DNA of 64,000 bases from Halorubellus sp034808145 (GCF_034808145.1 NZ_JAXHGM010000001.1:124001-188000), one strand, 5' to 3'; shown: positions 24,943-34,472, counted from the first letter of the stretch. The notes: generated from the sequence alone by a model not told the origin. Program-made: numbers and translations.

Positions 24943-26600
24943 GCAAACAAGCGATGTCCACGGCGCAGGCGACAGACGAGGAGCACGCGATGATCGAGGT
25001 CCGTAACCTGAAGACGTACTACGAGGGTGGCGGGCTGGTCTCGAGCAACCCCGTGAAGGCGGTCGACGGGGTGAACTTCGACATCCGGAGCGGTGAGACG
25101 CTCGGGCTCGTCGGCGAGTCCGGGTGTGGGAAGTCGACGCTCGGTCGGACGCTCGTGCAGCTTGAGGATGCGACGGCTGGCGTCAGTCGGTTCTCGAAGC
25201 CGGAGGTCGTACAGACGTTCGCGAACGGGAACCGGCGGCGGACGGTGTTCCTGCCGGACGTCTACGACGAGCACGACGCGGTCGAGCTCGTTCAGCAACT
25301 CCTGAACGACGGCGTGAAACCCCAGCTCATCACTGACGTGCCGAAGTTCGCGACGATCAGTGCGGACGAGGCGAACGCGAAGACGCTCGTCACGGAGGGG
25401 AACGTGACCGTCGAGTCCCTCGTCGACGAAGGGTTCGGTGAGCGGCTCGGACTGTACGGCGAGAAGGACTTCGTGTTCGTGGAGTCCGGGTCGAAGAGCG
25501 GTGACGGCGTGCAGGTCGACGCCGGGTACATCGACGTGACGTCGGCGCCGGACTACGCGTTGAAGAAGCTCCGCGGGAAGCAACTCGGGATCGTCTTCCA
25601 GGACCCCGAGTCGAGCCTGAACGACCGGATGACGGTCGGCGAGATCGTCCGGGAGCCGCTCGACGTCCACAGTTGGGGGACCAAGCGCGAGCGCCGCGAG
25701 CGCGTTCGCGAGCTCCTGGAGACGGTCGGGTTGCGCCCGGAGCACTACTTCCGGTACCCCCACCAGTTCAGTGGCGGGCAACGCCAGCGTATCGGGATCG
25801 CGCGAGCGCTCGCGCTGGAGCCGGACTTCCTGGTGCTCGACGAGCCGGTGAGCGCGCTGGACGTGTCCGTGCAGGCGAAGATCCTGAACCTCCTGGAGGA
25901 CCTCCAGACGGAGTTCGGGTTGACGTACCTGTTCATCGCGCACGACCTGAGCGTCGTCAAGCACATCTGTGACCGGGTGGCGGTGATGTACCTCGGGCAC
26001 ATCATGGAGATCGGTGAGACCGGGGAGCTGTTCGAGGCGCCGGCGAACCCCTACACGCACTCGTTGCTGTCGGCGATCCCGGAACCGGACCCGAACTCGG
26101 AGAAGGAGCGGGTGACGCTGCGGGGCACGCCGCCGAGTCCGCGCGATCCGCCGAGCGGCTGTCCGTTCAGTACGCGCTGTCCGGCGAAGATCCGGCCGGA
26201 GGCGTACCGTGGGATGGACGACGAGGCGTGGGAGCGGATCGAGATCTTCCGGGAGGTCATCCGCGAGCGGACGCGTGCCGACCGGTCGTTCTCGGACCGC
26301 GTGCGCGAGTTCCTCGGGAAGGAGACGCGGTTCTCGGACATCTCGGAGATCACGGACGAGCTGTTCGGCGACGTTCAGGACAAGCTGCCGGAGAACGCGC
26401 GCCAGCACATCCGTGAGGCGTCGAGTTACGTCGACGCTGGGAACGACAATCAGGCGCGGAACTACCTCTTCGAGGAGTTCGGGAGCGCCTGCGACAAGGA
26501 GAAGCCGCGGCATCATTCGGTGACGGAGCTCCGGACGAGCTTCTGTCATCGTCACATCGACGAGTTCGAGGACAGCCAGTCGGTCTTCGAGCGCCTCTAG
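24939..26600 (+). CDS. dppF: Peptide ABC transporter ATPase, DppF type with inserted domain and split C-terminal motif
   Basis: A 553-residue ATPase, much longer than the usual 320-350. Walker A is GESGCGKST (59-67), the Q-loop is in IVFQDPESSLNDRMTVG, the signature is FSGGQRQRI, and Walker B is LVLDEPVSALD. Residues about 80-208 are an insertion ending KDFVFVESGSKSGDG, then VDAGYIDVT, homologous to that in DppD. The C-terminal oligo/dipeptide motif CPFSTRCPAKIRPEAY is separated by about 95 extra residues from its normal completion (ACDKEKPRHHSVTELRTSFC). The gene overlaps dppD by 4 nt. Confidence 0.9.
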   Translation: MSKQAMSTAQATDEEHAMIEVRNLKTYYEGGGLVSSNPVKAVDGVNFDIRSGETLGLVGESGCGKSTLGRTLVQLEDATAGVSRFSKPEVVQTFANGNRRRTVFLPDVYDEHDAVELVQQLLNDGVKPQLITDVPKFATISADEANAKTLVTEGNVTVESLVDEGFGERLGLYGEKDFVFVESGSKSGDGVQVDAGYIDVTSAPDYALKKLRGKQLGIVFQDPESSLNDRMTVGEIVREPLDVHSWGTKRERRERVRELLETVGLRPEHYFRYPHQFSGGQRQRIGIARALALEPDFLVLDEPVSALDVSVQAKILNLLEDLQTEFGLTYLFIAHDLSVVKHICDRVAVMYLGHIMEIGETGELFEAPANPYTHSLLSAIPEPDPNSEKERVTLRGTPPSPRDPPSGCPFSTRCPAKIRPEAYRGMDDEAWERIEIFREVIRERTRADRSFSDRVREFLGKETRFSDISEITDELFGDVQDKLPENARQHIREASSYVDAGNDNQARNYLFEEFGSACDKEKPRHHSVTELRTSFCHRHIDEFEDSQSVFERL

Positions 26601-26601
26601 G

Positions 26602-27060
26602 ATGTCCGCGTCGTCTTCGAAGGGCGTGTCGCCGGACGCCGTCGAGGCGTTCGCGTTGAAGGTCGTCGATCTGGCGACGTACGTGGTGGTCCTGCTGGCG
26701 GTGGTGTTCGCGCCGTTGTCCATCGTGGAGTGGACGGTGTTCGGTGGACTGGTGTTCACGAAGTGGCTGACGTTCGTCGTCGGTGCGGCGGTCGTGGCGT
26801 ACGCGAGCCTGAAGCTGCGGCCGGATTCGCCGAAGAAGCGCGCGGCGTCGGTGGATGCGGGTGCGAGTCAGCCGACGGTCGGGAACGTCGAGGTGTCGGT
26901 CGTCCAGCGGGTTGCGGCGGCGGTGCCGCCGGCGCGGTGGACGGCGTTGTCGGTCGGTGAGCGGTTCTCGCCGAACGTGAAGCGGTTCGTCGGCGGGGTG
27001 GCGATCGCCGGGGCGTCGATGGCGATGGAGTTCGTGTTCGGTATCGGACTCGGCGCCTGA
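26602..27060 (+). CDS. Membrane protein of the peptide-transporter operon (DUF7555-like)
   Basis: A 152-residue protein with two N-terminal hydrophobic helices (LATYVVVLLAVVFAPLSIV, and TKWLTFVVGAAVVAYASL), a hydrophilic middle and a C-terminal hydrophobic stretch (VGGVAIAGASMAMEFVFGIGL). The ATG is one base after the dppF stop, so it belongs to the operon. It resembles a haloarchaeal family annotated DUF7555. An accessory role for the transporter is an inference from position only. Confidence 0.75.
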   Translation: MSASSSKGVSPDAVEAFALKVVDLATYVVVLLAVVFAPLSIVEWTVFGGLVFTKWLTFVVGAAVVAYASLKLRPDSPKKRAASVDAGASQPTVGNVEVSVVQRVAAAVPPARWTALSVGERFSPNVKRFVGGVAIAGASMAMEFVFGIGLGA

Positions 27061-27200
27061 GCGGTGGGGTGCGGTGCTCTCGTTTTTCGCGTGCTACGGT
27101 GCAAGTGGTGGTGTCGCGGGGTCGATGCGATGGTGGCGTTTCGTCCTGGTCGTCGGCGCGTAGAGACACGCTTAACCGACTCGGGTGCGTCGTGCGAACC

Positions 27201-27833
27201 ATGCCCGAAGCCCCCGATATCGACGAGGAGGACTTCACGCAAGCGGACCGGATCGCGTCGAACGCGGACGCCATCCGGGAGGCGTGGGAGGCGACGCTCG
27301 AGGACATGGAGGCGATGGCGGCGGCTCGCCGCGAGGACGGCTGGGAGGCGGTGTCGTGTATGGCGGTGGATACGGCCCCAACGAACCCGGACGCGGGCGA
27401 CCGCGACGACTTCGGTCTGGTGTTCGTCCTCCCGAACAACATGGCCGAGGACTTCGAGGACGCCTACGAGGGCAAGGCGTTCCCGAAGTACGAGGTGTAT
27501 CGCGCGTCTGACGAGGGTCGTGCGTACGTGGTCGTGGAGTATATCGACCCGGAGACGGAGACGGCGATCTTCGTCGCCGGCCAGTACGAGCTCCGGTTCG
27601 CGCCGGGGATGGTGAAGGCGGCGCGTCGCGAGGACGAGATGTACACGTACGCCCAGCTCATCGACGGGACGCGCGTCGGTGCGTTCGAGCACGATAGCGT
27701 CGACAAGTTCGTGCCGGAGATCGACCGCATCGAGGACTACCGGATGGAGTCGATGGACCCTCAGGAGGTCGCGAAGAAGCTCGACGACGTCGAGGCCGAG
27801 GACGTCGAGGACGGCGCGGTCGAGGACGCCTGA
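27201..27833 (+). CDS. Conserved haloarchaeal protein, DUF7529-like
   Basis: A 210-residue acidic protein without membrane helices or known motifs. It starts MPEAPDIDEEDFTQADRIAS. A central mixed alpha/beta part reads DDFGLVFVLPNNMAEDFEDA, then FPKYEVYRASDEGRAYVVV, and its tail is a highly acidic helix (VAKKLDDVEAEDVEDGAVED). The start at 27201 removes an Arg-rich upstream segment. It resembles a family annotated DUF7529 in haloarchaea; I know no function. It is preceded by its own spacer and followed after 87 nt by the CBS gene. Confidence 0.7.
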   Translation: MPEAPDIDEEDFTQADRIASNADAIREAWEATLEDMEAMAAARREDGWEAVSCMAVDTAPTNPDAGDRDDFGLVFVLPNNMAEDFEDAYEGKAFPKYEVYRASDEGRAYVVVEYIDPETETAIFVAGQYELRFAPGMVKAARREDEMYTYAQLIDGTRVGAFEHDSVDKFVPEIDRIEDYRMESMDPQEVAKKLDDVEAEDVEDGAVEDA

Positions 27834-27920
27834 ACGGTCGTTCGCGTCGTCGGACGAGGCGGTGCGTGCGCGCCGGCAGAAACAGGGGCTTTATTTCCGT
27901 TTTGACTGTAGGGTGCGTGT

Positions 27921-28772
27921 ATGAACGTTGCCGACGCTATGACGACGCGCTCGGAGTTGGTTACGGTCGAGTTGCCCGGGACGCGCGACGACGTGCTCGA
28001 GTACCTCCAGGAGCACGGGTTCTCGTCGGTGCCCGTGGTGAAGCGGACCGAGGCCGGTGAGGAGTACCGCGGGCTCGTGTCTCGCGACGCGCTCATCGAG
28101 CACCCCGACGAGGACCAGCTCGCGATCTTGATGGACGACGTGCCGACGACGACGGCTGACGCGGACCTGACGGCGGTCGCGCGTCGGATGGTCGAGTCCG
28201 GTGCGCGGCGGATGCCGGTCGTCGACGGCGAGCTCGAGGGTATCGTGACGGTGACGGACGTCGTGCACGCGATCGCTCGCGGCGAGGCGGCGACGGATAC
28301 GAGCGTGGATTCGGCGGTGACGCGGGACGTGAACACGACGTACGCGGGGACGCCGCTCCCGGTCGCGGAACGCGAACTGTTCTACGCGAACGTCCCCTAC
28401 GCGGTCGTGCTGGACGACGACGCCGACCTTGCCGGGATGCTGACGGAGGTCGACATCATCGAGGTTGCGCGCATCGTCGAGGGCGAGGACGACACGGGGA
28501 ACTCGATAGCGAACGAGGACGACGAGTGGATGTGGGAGGGCATCAAGGCGGTCGGTGGGCGGTACGTGCCGACGCGGAACGTCGAGATCCCCGCGGAACC
28601 CGTCCGTGAGTTCATGACGGCGGACCTGGTGACGCTCTCGACGCGGAAGTCCGTGCAGGAGGCCGCCCAGGAGATGATCACGCACGACATCGAGCAGGTG
28701 CCCGTGGTGTCCGGCGACCAGCTCGTCGGCGTGATTCGGGACGTGGACGTCTTGGAGGCGCTGTATGAGTAG
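27921..28772 (+). CDS. Four-CBS-domain protein
   Basis: A 283-residue protein made of four tandem CBS motifs. It opens MNVADAMTTRSELVTVELPG; further repeats begin near ILMDDVPTTTADADL, SAVTRDVNTTYAGTP and VREFMTADLVTLSTRK. The repeats end in the usual GIVTVTDVVHAIA-type strands. Such proteins sense adenosine nucleotides. It overlaps glyS by 8 nt, and that linkage suggests a sensor connected to translation or energy state. This is an inference from gene order. Confidence 0.88.
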   Translation: MNVADAMTTRSELVTVELPGTRDDVLEYLQEHGFSSVPVVKRTEAGEEYRGLVSRDALIEHPDEDQLAILMDDVPTTTADADLTAVARRMVESGARRMPVVDGELEGIVTVTDVVHAIARGEAATDTSVDSAVTRDVNTTYAGTPLPVAERELFYANVPYAVVLDDDADLAGMLTEVDIIEVARIVEGEDDTGNSIANEDDEWMWEGIKAVGGRYVPTRNVEIPAEPVREFMTADLVTLSTRKSVQEAAQEMITHDIEQVPVVSGDQLVGVIRDVDVLEALYE

Positions 28773-30498
28773 CGACCTGGGCGAGCTCGCGCGGCGACGC
28801 GGGTTCTTCTTCCAGGCGAACGAGTCCTACGGTGGCGTCGCTGGGTTCTACACGTACGGTCCGGAGGGTGCGGCGTTGAAGCGGAACGTGGAGGATGCGT
28901 GGCGCGACCGGTTCGTGACGAAGGAGGGGAACCTCGAGATCGACGCGCCGACGGTGACGCCGGAGGCGGTGTTCGAGGCGTCGGGCCACCTGGACGGGTT
29001 CGACGACATGCTCGTCGAGTGCCCCGCCTGTGGCGAGAGTCATCGCGCGGACCACGTCGTGGAGGACGCGACGGACCTGGAGGACGCCGAGAGCCTCCCG
29101 ACGGAGGAGGTCGAGGACCTCATCGCCGAACACGAGCTTGCGTGCCCGGAGTGCGGCGAGGCGCTCGCGGGCCAGCCCGTGGAGACGTTCAACCTGATGT
29201 TCGAGACGAGCATCGGGCCGGGCGGCGACCAGGCCGGCTACATGCGCCCGGAGACCGCGCAGGGGATGTTCGTGGAGTTCCCGCGGCTGAAGGAGTACGC
29301 GCGCAACCAGACGCCGTTCGGGGTCGCACAGATCGGCGCGGGCTACCGGAACGAGATCTCGCCGCGCAACGCCCTGCTGCGGGCTCGCGAGTTCACGATG
29401 GCGGAGCTGGAGATGTTCGTCGACCCGGAGGAGGACGAACCGGACCTGGACGCGGTCGCGGACGTCGAACTGCCGCTGTATCCGGCGGACGCGCAGGAGG
29501 CCGACGGCGAGGAGTACCTGCACCTGACGCCGGGGGAGGCCGTCGACGAGGGCGTGGTCGCCGGCGAGTGGCTCGCGTACTTCCTGGCGCGGTCGACGGC
29601 GTGGTTCGAGCGCGTCGGTATCGACATGGAACGGTACCGGCTCCGCCAGCATCTGTCGGGCGAGCTCGCGCACTACGCGAGCGACTGCTGGGACGCCGAG
29701 GCGCTCGTCGACGGTGACTGGGTGGAGATCGAGGGTATCGCGGCGCGGAGCGACTACGACCTGTCGAAGCACGCGAAGCACGGCGACGACTCGTTCACGC
29801 TCTTCAAGGAGTACGACGAGCCGGTGTCGACCGAGCGCGCGACCGTCGACCCGGACATGAGCTACCTCGGGCCTGAGTTCGGTGGGCAGGCGGGTGCGGT
29901 TGCGGACGCGCTCCAGTCGCTCGCCGAGCGCGACCGGTCGGCGTTCGACGGCGACGAGGTCGTCGTCGCGGTCGACGGCGAGGAACACGCGATACCGACC
30001 GAGCGGACGGGGTTCTCGGTCGAGGCGGTCACGGAGCACGGCGAGCACATCACGCCCCACGTCGTCGAGCCGGCGTTCGGCGTCGGTCGGGTCGTGTACT
30101 CGGTGCTCGCGCACGCTCACGAGACCGACGAGGTCGAGGGCGAGGAGCGTGACGTCCTTCGACTCCCACCGGCCGTGGCGCCGACGTTCGTCGGCGTGTT
30201 CCCGCTCACGGACCAGGACGGCCTGCCGGAGCGTGCGCGCGAGGTCGCGTCGACGCTTCGCGCGGCCGGGTTCGACGTGACGTACGACGATTCGGGGAGC
30301 ATCGGCCGCCGGTACCGTCGCCAGGACGAGGTCGGGACGCCGTACTGCGTGACGCTGGACGCGGACCCGGCGGGGACGGCGACGATCCGCGAGCGCGACT
30401 CGACCGAGCAGGTTCGCGTGGACGTCGACGACCTCGCCGGGACGTTCGCGGAGCTTCGCGCCGGCGAACTCGACTTCGAGGACCTCGCGGACGCGTGA
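28765..30498 (+). CDS. glyS: Glycyl-tRNA synthetase
   Basis: The 577-residue class II enzyme of the archaeal/eukaryotic dimeric type. It starts LGELARRRGFFFQANESYGGVAG and contains a zinc-binding region (CPACGESHRADH ... CPECGE). Motif 2 is AQIGAGYRNEISPRNALLRAREF, followed by acidic stretches and YRLRQHLSGELAHYASDCWDAE. Motif 3 is in HVVEPAFGVGRVVYSVL, and a C-terminal anticodon-binding domain follows (APTFVGVFPLTDQDGLPERA). It charges tRNA-Gly in the cytoplasm. It overlaps the CBS gene by 8 nt and the downstream membrane kinase by 4 nt. Confidence 0.95.
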   Translation: MSSDLGELARRRGFFFQANESYGGVAGFYTYGPEGAALKRNVEDAWRDRFVTKEGNLEIDAPTVTPEAVFEASGHLDGFDDMLVECPACGESHRADHVVEDATDLEDAESLPTEEVEDLIAEHELACPECGEALAGQPVETFNLMFETSIGPGGDQAGYMRPETAQGMFVEFPRLKEYARNQTPFGVAQIGAGYRNEISPRNALLRAREFTMAELEMFVDPEEDEPDLDAVADVELPLYPADAQEADGEEYLHLTPGEAVDEGVVAGEWLAYFLARSTAWFERVGIDMERYRLRQHLSGELAHYASDCWDAEALVDGDWVEIEGIAARSDYDLSKHAKHGDDSFTLFKEYDEPVSTERATVDPDMSYLGPEFGGQAGAVADALQSLAERDRSAFDGDEVVVAVDGEEHAIPTERTGFSVEAVTEHGEHITPHVVEPAFGVGRVVYSVLAHAHETDEVEGEERDVLRLPPAVAPTFVGVFPLTDQDGLPERAREVASTLRAAGFDVTYDDSGSIGRRYRRQDEVGTPYCVTLDADPAGTATIRERDSTEQVRVDVDDLAGTFAELRAGELDFEDLADA

Positions 30499-31127
30499 GC
30501 GAGTCCGGTCAGCGGGAGTTCGTGGGGCTCCGCGACGAGGTGGCGCGTCGGCTCGTGCACGCGAGCGGCGCGGTCGTCCCGCTCGCGTGGGTGTTCGGGC
30601 GGTCCGTCGGCGTCGAGTGGCGTCACGTGCAGGCGTTCCTCGTCGTGTTCGCGGTCGCGGTGACGGCGCTTGAGGTGCTGCGGCTGTTCGTCGGCTTGGA
30701 GTGGGTGGTGTTCGAGAAGCTGACCCGCGAGTACGAGCAGGACAATCCAGCGGGGTACGCGCTGTACACGTGGAGTGCGACCGCGGTCGCGCTCGCGTTC
30801 GCGCCACGGGTCGCGGTGCCGGCGATGCTCGCGTTGATGCTCGGTGACCCGGTGAGCGGGTTGCTGTCGGACGGCGAGCTGCGGACCGTGAAGCGCCCGC
30901 GCGTCCTGATCGCGATGTTCGGGACGTCGTTCGTGCTGGCGTGGTCGTTCCTCCCGCTGTCGGCGGCCGCGCTCGGTGCGGTCGGGGCGACGGTCGCGGA
31001 CGGCGTGAAGCCGCGATTCCGCGGTGTGGTGGTCGACGACAACCTCTCGATCCCGCTCGCGGTCGCGGCCGCGGCCTGGCTCGGGTTGCGGTACGTTCCA
31101 CCCGTCCTCGGGCCGCTCTCGCTGTAG
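30495..31127 (+). CDS. Dolichol kinase-like CTP-dependent membrane kinase
   Basis: A 210-residue membrane protein with about six helices. It carries the SEC59/phytol kinase signature: RRLVHASGAVVPLAW at the N-terminus, MLALMLGDPVSGLLSD in the middle and VGATVADGVKPRFRGVVVDDNLSIPL near the end. The family phosphorylates polyprenols or phytol with CTP, which would supply dolichyl phosphate for archaeal N-glycosylation. It starts at GTG 30495, overlapping the glyS stop (GTGA), and is therefore in the same operon. Confidence 0.85.
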   Translation: MSESGQREFVGLRDEVARRLVHASGAVVPLAWVFGRSVGVEWRHVQAFLVVFAVAVTALEVLRLFVGLEWVVFEKLTREYEQDNPAGYALYTWSATAVALAFAPRVAVPAMLALMLGDPVSGLLSDGELRTVKRPRVLIAMFGTSFVLAWSFLPLSAAALGAVGATVADGVKPRFRGVVVDDNLSIPLAVAAAAWLGLRYVPPVLGPLSL

Positions 31128-31247
31128 GCGGTGGGTCCCGCTCGTGCCTGCGCGGTCGTCGCTGTCCGCGCCGACGAGCGCACCGGCGCTTCACTTTCAC
31201 CGTGCTCGGCGAACGCTTAACCGCGAGGCCGCTCAACGACGAGGTAG

Positions 31248-33773
31248 ATGGCGACGACTGACGACGGCGACGTCGCGTACGTCTCGCACCCCCTGCTGAA
31301 TCCCGGGTTCATCGAACGCCGGCTCTACCAGCTCCAGCTCGCGGGTGCGGCGGCGGACGCGCACACGCTCGTCTGCCTCCCGACGGGCCTGGGGAAGACG
31401 ACGGTGAGCCTGCTCGTGACGGCGCGTCGACTGGACGAGGTCGGCGGGACGTCGCTCCTGCTGGCGCCGACGAAACCGCTCGTGAACCAGCACGCGGAGT
31501 TCTACCGGGAGGCGCTCTCGATCCCGGACGACGATATCGTTGTTTTCACCGGCGAGGTGAAGCCCGAGGACCGCGCGGCGGTGTGGGGCGATGCGAGCGT
31601 CGTGATCGCGACCCCGCAGGTCGTCGAGAACGACCTCGTCGGGTCGCGGATCTCGCTCGCGGACGTGACGCACGTGACGTTCGACGAGTGTCACCGCGCG
31701 ACCGGCGATTACGCGTACACGTACATCGCGGAGCGGTATCATCAGGACGCCGACGACCCCCTGGTGACGGGGATGAGCGCGTCACCGGGCGGGAACGAGG
31801 AGGAGATCGCCGACGTCTGCGCGAACCTCGGCATCCGGCAGGTGGAGGTGATGACGGAGGAGGACGCTGACGTCGAGGAGTACACGCACGATACGGACGT
31901 GGAGTGGGAGCAGGTGACGCTCCCCGACGATATCCTGGAGATACGGGACGCGTTGAACGACGTCATCAGCGACCGGCTCGAGGAGCTGAAGGAACTCGGC
32001 GTGGCGTCGACGACCCAGCCGGACCTCTCGGAGAAGGAGGTCAACCGGATGAGTGCGGAGCTGCGGACGTTGATGGACAACGACCAGAGCGAGGGCTATC
32101 AGGGGATGAGCTTCCTCGCGGAGATCCGGAAGCTCCGGACGGCGGTGACGTACGTGGAGACTCAGAGCGTCGAGAGTCTGCGGCGGTACTTCGAGCGCCA
32201 GGAGAACGCGGCGCGCTCCTCGGGGGCGTCGAAGGCGAGCCAGCGGATGATCAGCGAGGCGAAGGTGAAGGAGGCGATGCGGCGCGCCAGGGAGTACGAC
32301 GACCTGCATCCGAAGTACGCGCAGGCTCGGCGGCTGCTGGCGGAGACCCTCGGGCTGGAGGGCGGTGAGCGCGTCATCGTGTTCACGGAGTCCCGCGACA
32401 CCGCGGAGGCGCTGACGGAGTTCCTCTCGGACGGCTTCGACGTCCGGCGGTTCGTCGGCCAGGGCGACAAGGAGGGCAGCGACGGGATGACGCAGAACGA
32501 GCAACAGGCGGTCCTGGACGACTTCCGCGCGGGCGAGTTCGAGGTTCTGGTGTCGACGAGCGTCGCGGAGGAGGGCCTGGACGTCCCGGAGGTCGACCTC
32601 GTGTTGTTCTACGAGCCGGTGCCGACTGCAATCCGCTCCATCCAGCGGAAGGGCCGAACCGGCCGGCAGGCGGAGGGTCGCGTGGTCGTGTTGATGGCGG
32701 AGGATACGCGGGACGAGGCGTACTTCTGGATCAGCAAGCGCCGGGAGCGCGAGATGGAGAGCGAGCTCCGCGAGTTGAAGGCGAGCGTGGACGACCTCGC
32801 CGAGGAACTGGACGACTCGCAGGCGTCGTTGGACGCGTTCGAGGACGCGGCCGACGGTGGTGCGAGCGGTGACCGTGAGACCGAAGCGGCTGCGGGTGAC
32901 GGTGGCGCGAGCGCGCCACGGGCCGACGGCGACGCCCAGCCCGGGCTCCGGGACTTCACGGGTGACGATGCGGATGCGGACGACGACGCAGATGGAAACG
33001 GCGTATCGGACGCGGACGGTGAACCGGGCGCGGACGACGACGATGGCGGTTCGGTGGCGGCTGGAGCGTCGAGCGAGCCGGTCGAGCGCGCGGAACCGGA
33101 CGCGGACGGGACCGTCGAGGTGGTGGTCGACCAGCGCGAGATGGATTCGACGATCCCGCGCGAGCTCTCGAAGCGCGAGGGCGTGCGGACGCGACTGGAG
33201 ACGTTGTCGGTCGGCGACTACGTGCTGTCGGACCGCGTGGTCGTCGAACGGAAGTCCGTCGACGACTTCCTGGACACGCTCACGGGCGGTGACCGGTCGA
33301 TGTTCGAGCAGCTCGGCGACGCGACCCGGCACTACTCGCGGCCGGTCGTCGTCGTCGAGGGCGAGGGGAGTCTCTACGGGCGACGGAACGTGCACCCGAA
33401 CGCGATTCGGGGGGCGCTCGCGTCGCTCGCGGTGGACTTCGGCGTGAGCGTCCTCCGCACGCAGAGCGAGGCGGACACGATGGAGTTGCTCTCGGTCGTC
33501 GCGGAACGCGAGCAGGAGGTCGACGACCGCGAGGTGAGCGTGCACGGCGAGAAGGCGTCGAAGACGCTCACCGAACAACAGGAGTACGTCGTGTCCTCGA
33601 TCGCGGACGTCGGGCCGGTGACGGCGCGCTCGCTCCTCGAGCACTTCTCGACGGTGGAGGCGGTGATGACGGCGCGCGCCGAGGACCTGGAGGAGGTGTC
33701 CGGCGTCGGTGCGGTGACGGCCGAGCGGGTCCGCGAGGTCGTCGGGAGCGACTACGACCCGGGCCGGGACTGA
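31248..33773 (+). CDS. hef: Hef-type helicase/structure-specific nuclease
   Basis: An 841-residue fusion of an SF2 helicase and an XPF-type nuclease. The helicase has CLPTGLGKTTVSLL (motif I), TFDECHRATGDYAY (motif II, DECH), TGMSASPGGNEEEI and the QRKGRTGRQ motif VI. An acidic, repetitive linker (about residues 525-625, Asp/Gly/Ala) leads to the ERCC4 nuclease (VVVDQREMDSTIPRELS, GDYVLSDRVVVERKSVDDF) and ends in two helix-hairpin-helix motifs (IADVGPVTARSLLEHF, VSGVGAVTAERV). Hef acts on stalled replication forks, which in Haloferax is one route of fork restart. The nuclease active site is intact. Confidence 0.95.
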   Translation: MATTDDGDVAYVSHPLLNPGFIERRLYQLQLAGAAADAHTLVCLPTGLGKTTVSLLVTARRLDEVGGTSLLLAPTKPLVNQHAEFYREALSIPDDDIVVFTGEVKPEDRAAVWGDASVVIATPQVVENDLVGSRISLADVTHVTFDECHRATGDYAYTYIAERYHQDADDPLVTGMSASPGGNEEEIADVCANLGIRQVEVMTEEDADVEEYTHDTDVEWEQVTLPDDILEIRDALNDVISDRLEELKELGVASTTQPDLSEKEVNRMSAELRTLMDNDQSEGYQGMSFLAEIRKLRTAVTYVETQSVESLRRYFERQENAARSSGASKASQRMISEAKVKEAMRRAREYDDLHPKYAQARRLLAETLGLEGGERVIVFTESRDTAEALTEFLSDGFDVRRFVGQGDKEGSDGMTQNEQQAVLDDFRAGEFEVLVSTSVAEEGLDVPEVDLVLFYEPVPTAIRSIQRKGRTGRQAEGRVVVLMAEDTRDEAYFWISKRREREMESELRELKASVDDLAEELDDSQASLDAFEDAADGGASGDRETEAAAGDGGASAPRADGDAQPGLRDFTGDDADADDDADGNGVSDADGEPGADDDDGGSVAAGASSEPVERAEPDADGTVEVVVDQREMDSTIPRELSKREGVRTRLETLSVGDYVLSDRVVVERKSVDDFLDTLTGGDRSMFEQLGDATRHYSRPVVVVEGEGSLYGRRNVHPNAIRGALASLAVDFGVSVLRTQSEADTMELLSVVAEREQEVDDREVSVHGEKASKTLTEQQEYVVSSIADVGPVTARSLLEHFSTVEAVMTARAEDLEEVSGVGAVTAERVREVVGSDYDPGRD

Positions 33774-33803
33774 GGGGGTTCTCGACCGCGTTCGAGTCCG
33801 CGG

Positions 33804-34472
33804 TCAGCGAGCGTCGCCCCGTAGCGTGCGGAGCGTGTCGGTGGCGTCGCGGACGACGGCGAGGTACTCGCGAGCGCGCGCCGGGTCGTCGGTGTCGGCG
33901 GCGGCGGCCGCGAACCGCTCGACGGTCGCCTCGACGTTCGCGACGGCGTCCGCGGGGCCCGGCGTGGCGTCGGTGGTCGAGGCGGTGTCGCGGTGCTGGC
34001 TCGGTTCGTCGGCCGTCGGTGTCCTCGTCCTCGGGTCGGGCGTCGCGCTCGAAGCGGTCGGCGCTGCGGGCGTCTGGTCGACGCCGGTTCCGGCCTGGGT
34101 CGTCGACGCGGTCGCGTCCTGCGGTCGTGCGTTCGCGTCCTGAGCTTCCGCGTTCGCGCTCTGGGGCCGTCCGTCGCCGGGTCGTGCGCTCGCGGAGGTC
34201 TCGTCCTCGCGTCCGGCGGTGCCGGTGGACTGCTGGTCCGCAGTCGCGTCCGCGGTCGCGTCGTCCTGCACCTGATTGTTGCACGTCGGGCAGAACTCCT
34301 GGCCGTCGTACCGGAAGATGGGGTCGCCGCAGGTCCCGCAGTGGCTGTTCGTCATCGTGGCGCCCTTGAGGAGCAACTCGCTCATGTGCTGGGTCGCCTC
34401 GCGGTCCTCCCGTTCTGCCTCGTACTTCTCTCTGAGGCGCTGTCGTTCGGCCTCCTCGTCGAAGTCGCTCAT
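33804..34472 (-). CDS. SSSCA1/autoantigen p27-type zinc finger protein
   Basis: A 222-residue protein. The N-terminal 75 residues hold a helix rich in charged residues (FDEEAERQRLREKYEAERED), then HMSELLLKGATMTNSHCGTCGDPIFRYDGQEFCPTC. That is the four-Cys zinc ribbon of the Sjogren's syndrome/scleroderma autoantigen 1 family, which is widespread in archaea. Residues about 75-165 are a disordered Ala/Thr/Asp/Gln repeat-like segment; the end forms a helix (ARAREYLAVVRDATDTLRTL). The function in archaea is unknown. It converges with hef. Confidence 0.85.
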   Translation of the reverse strand: MSDFDEEAERQRLREKYEAEREDREATQHMSELLLKGATMTNSHCGTCGDPIFRYDGQEFCPTCNNQVQDDATADATADQQSTGTAGREDETSASARPGDGRPQSANAEAQDANARPQDATASTTQAGTGVDQTPAAPTASSATPDPRTRTPTADEPSQHRDTASTTDATPGPADAVANVEATVERFAAAAADTDDPARAREYLAVVRDATDTLRTLRGDAR

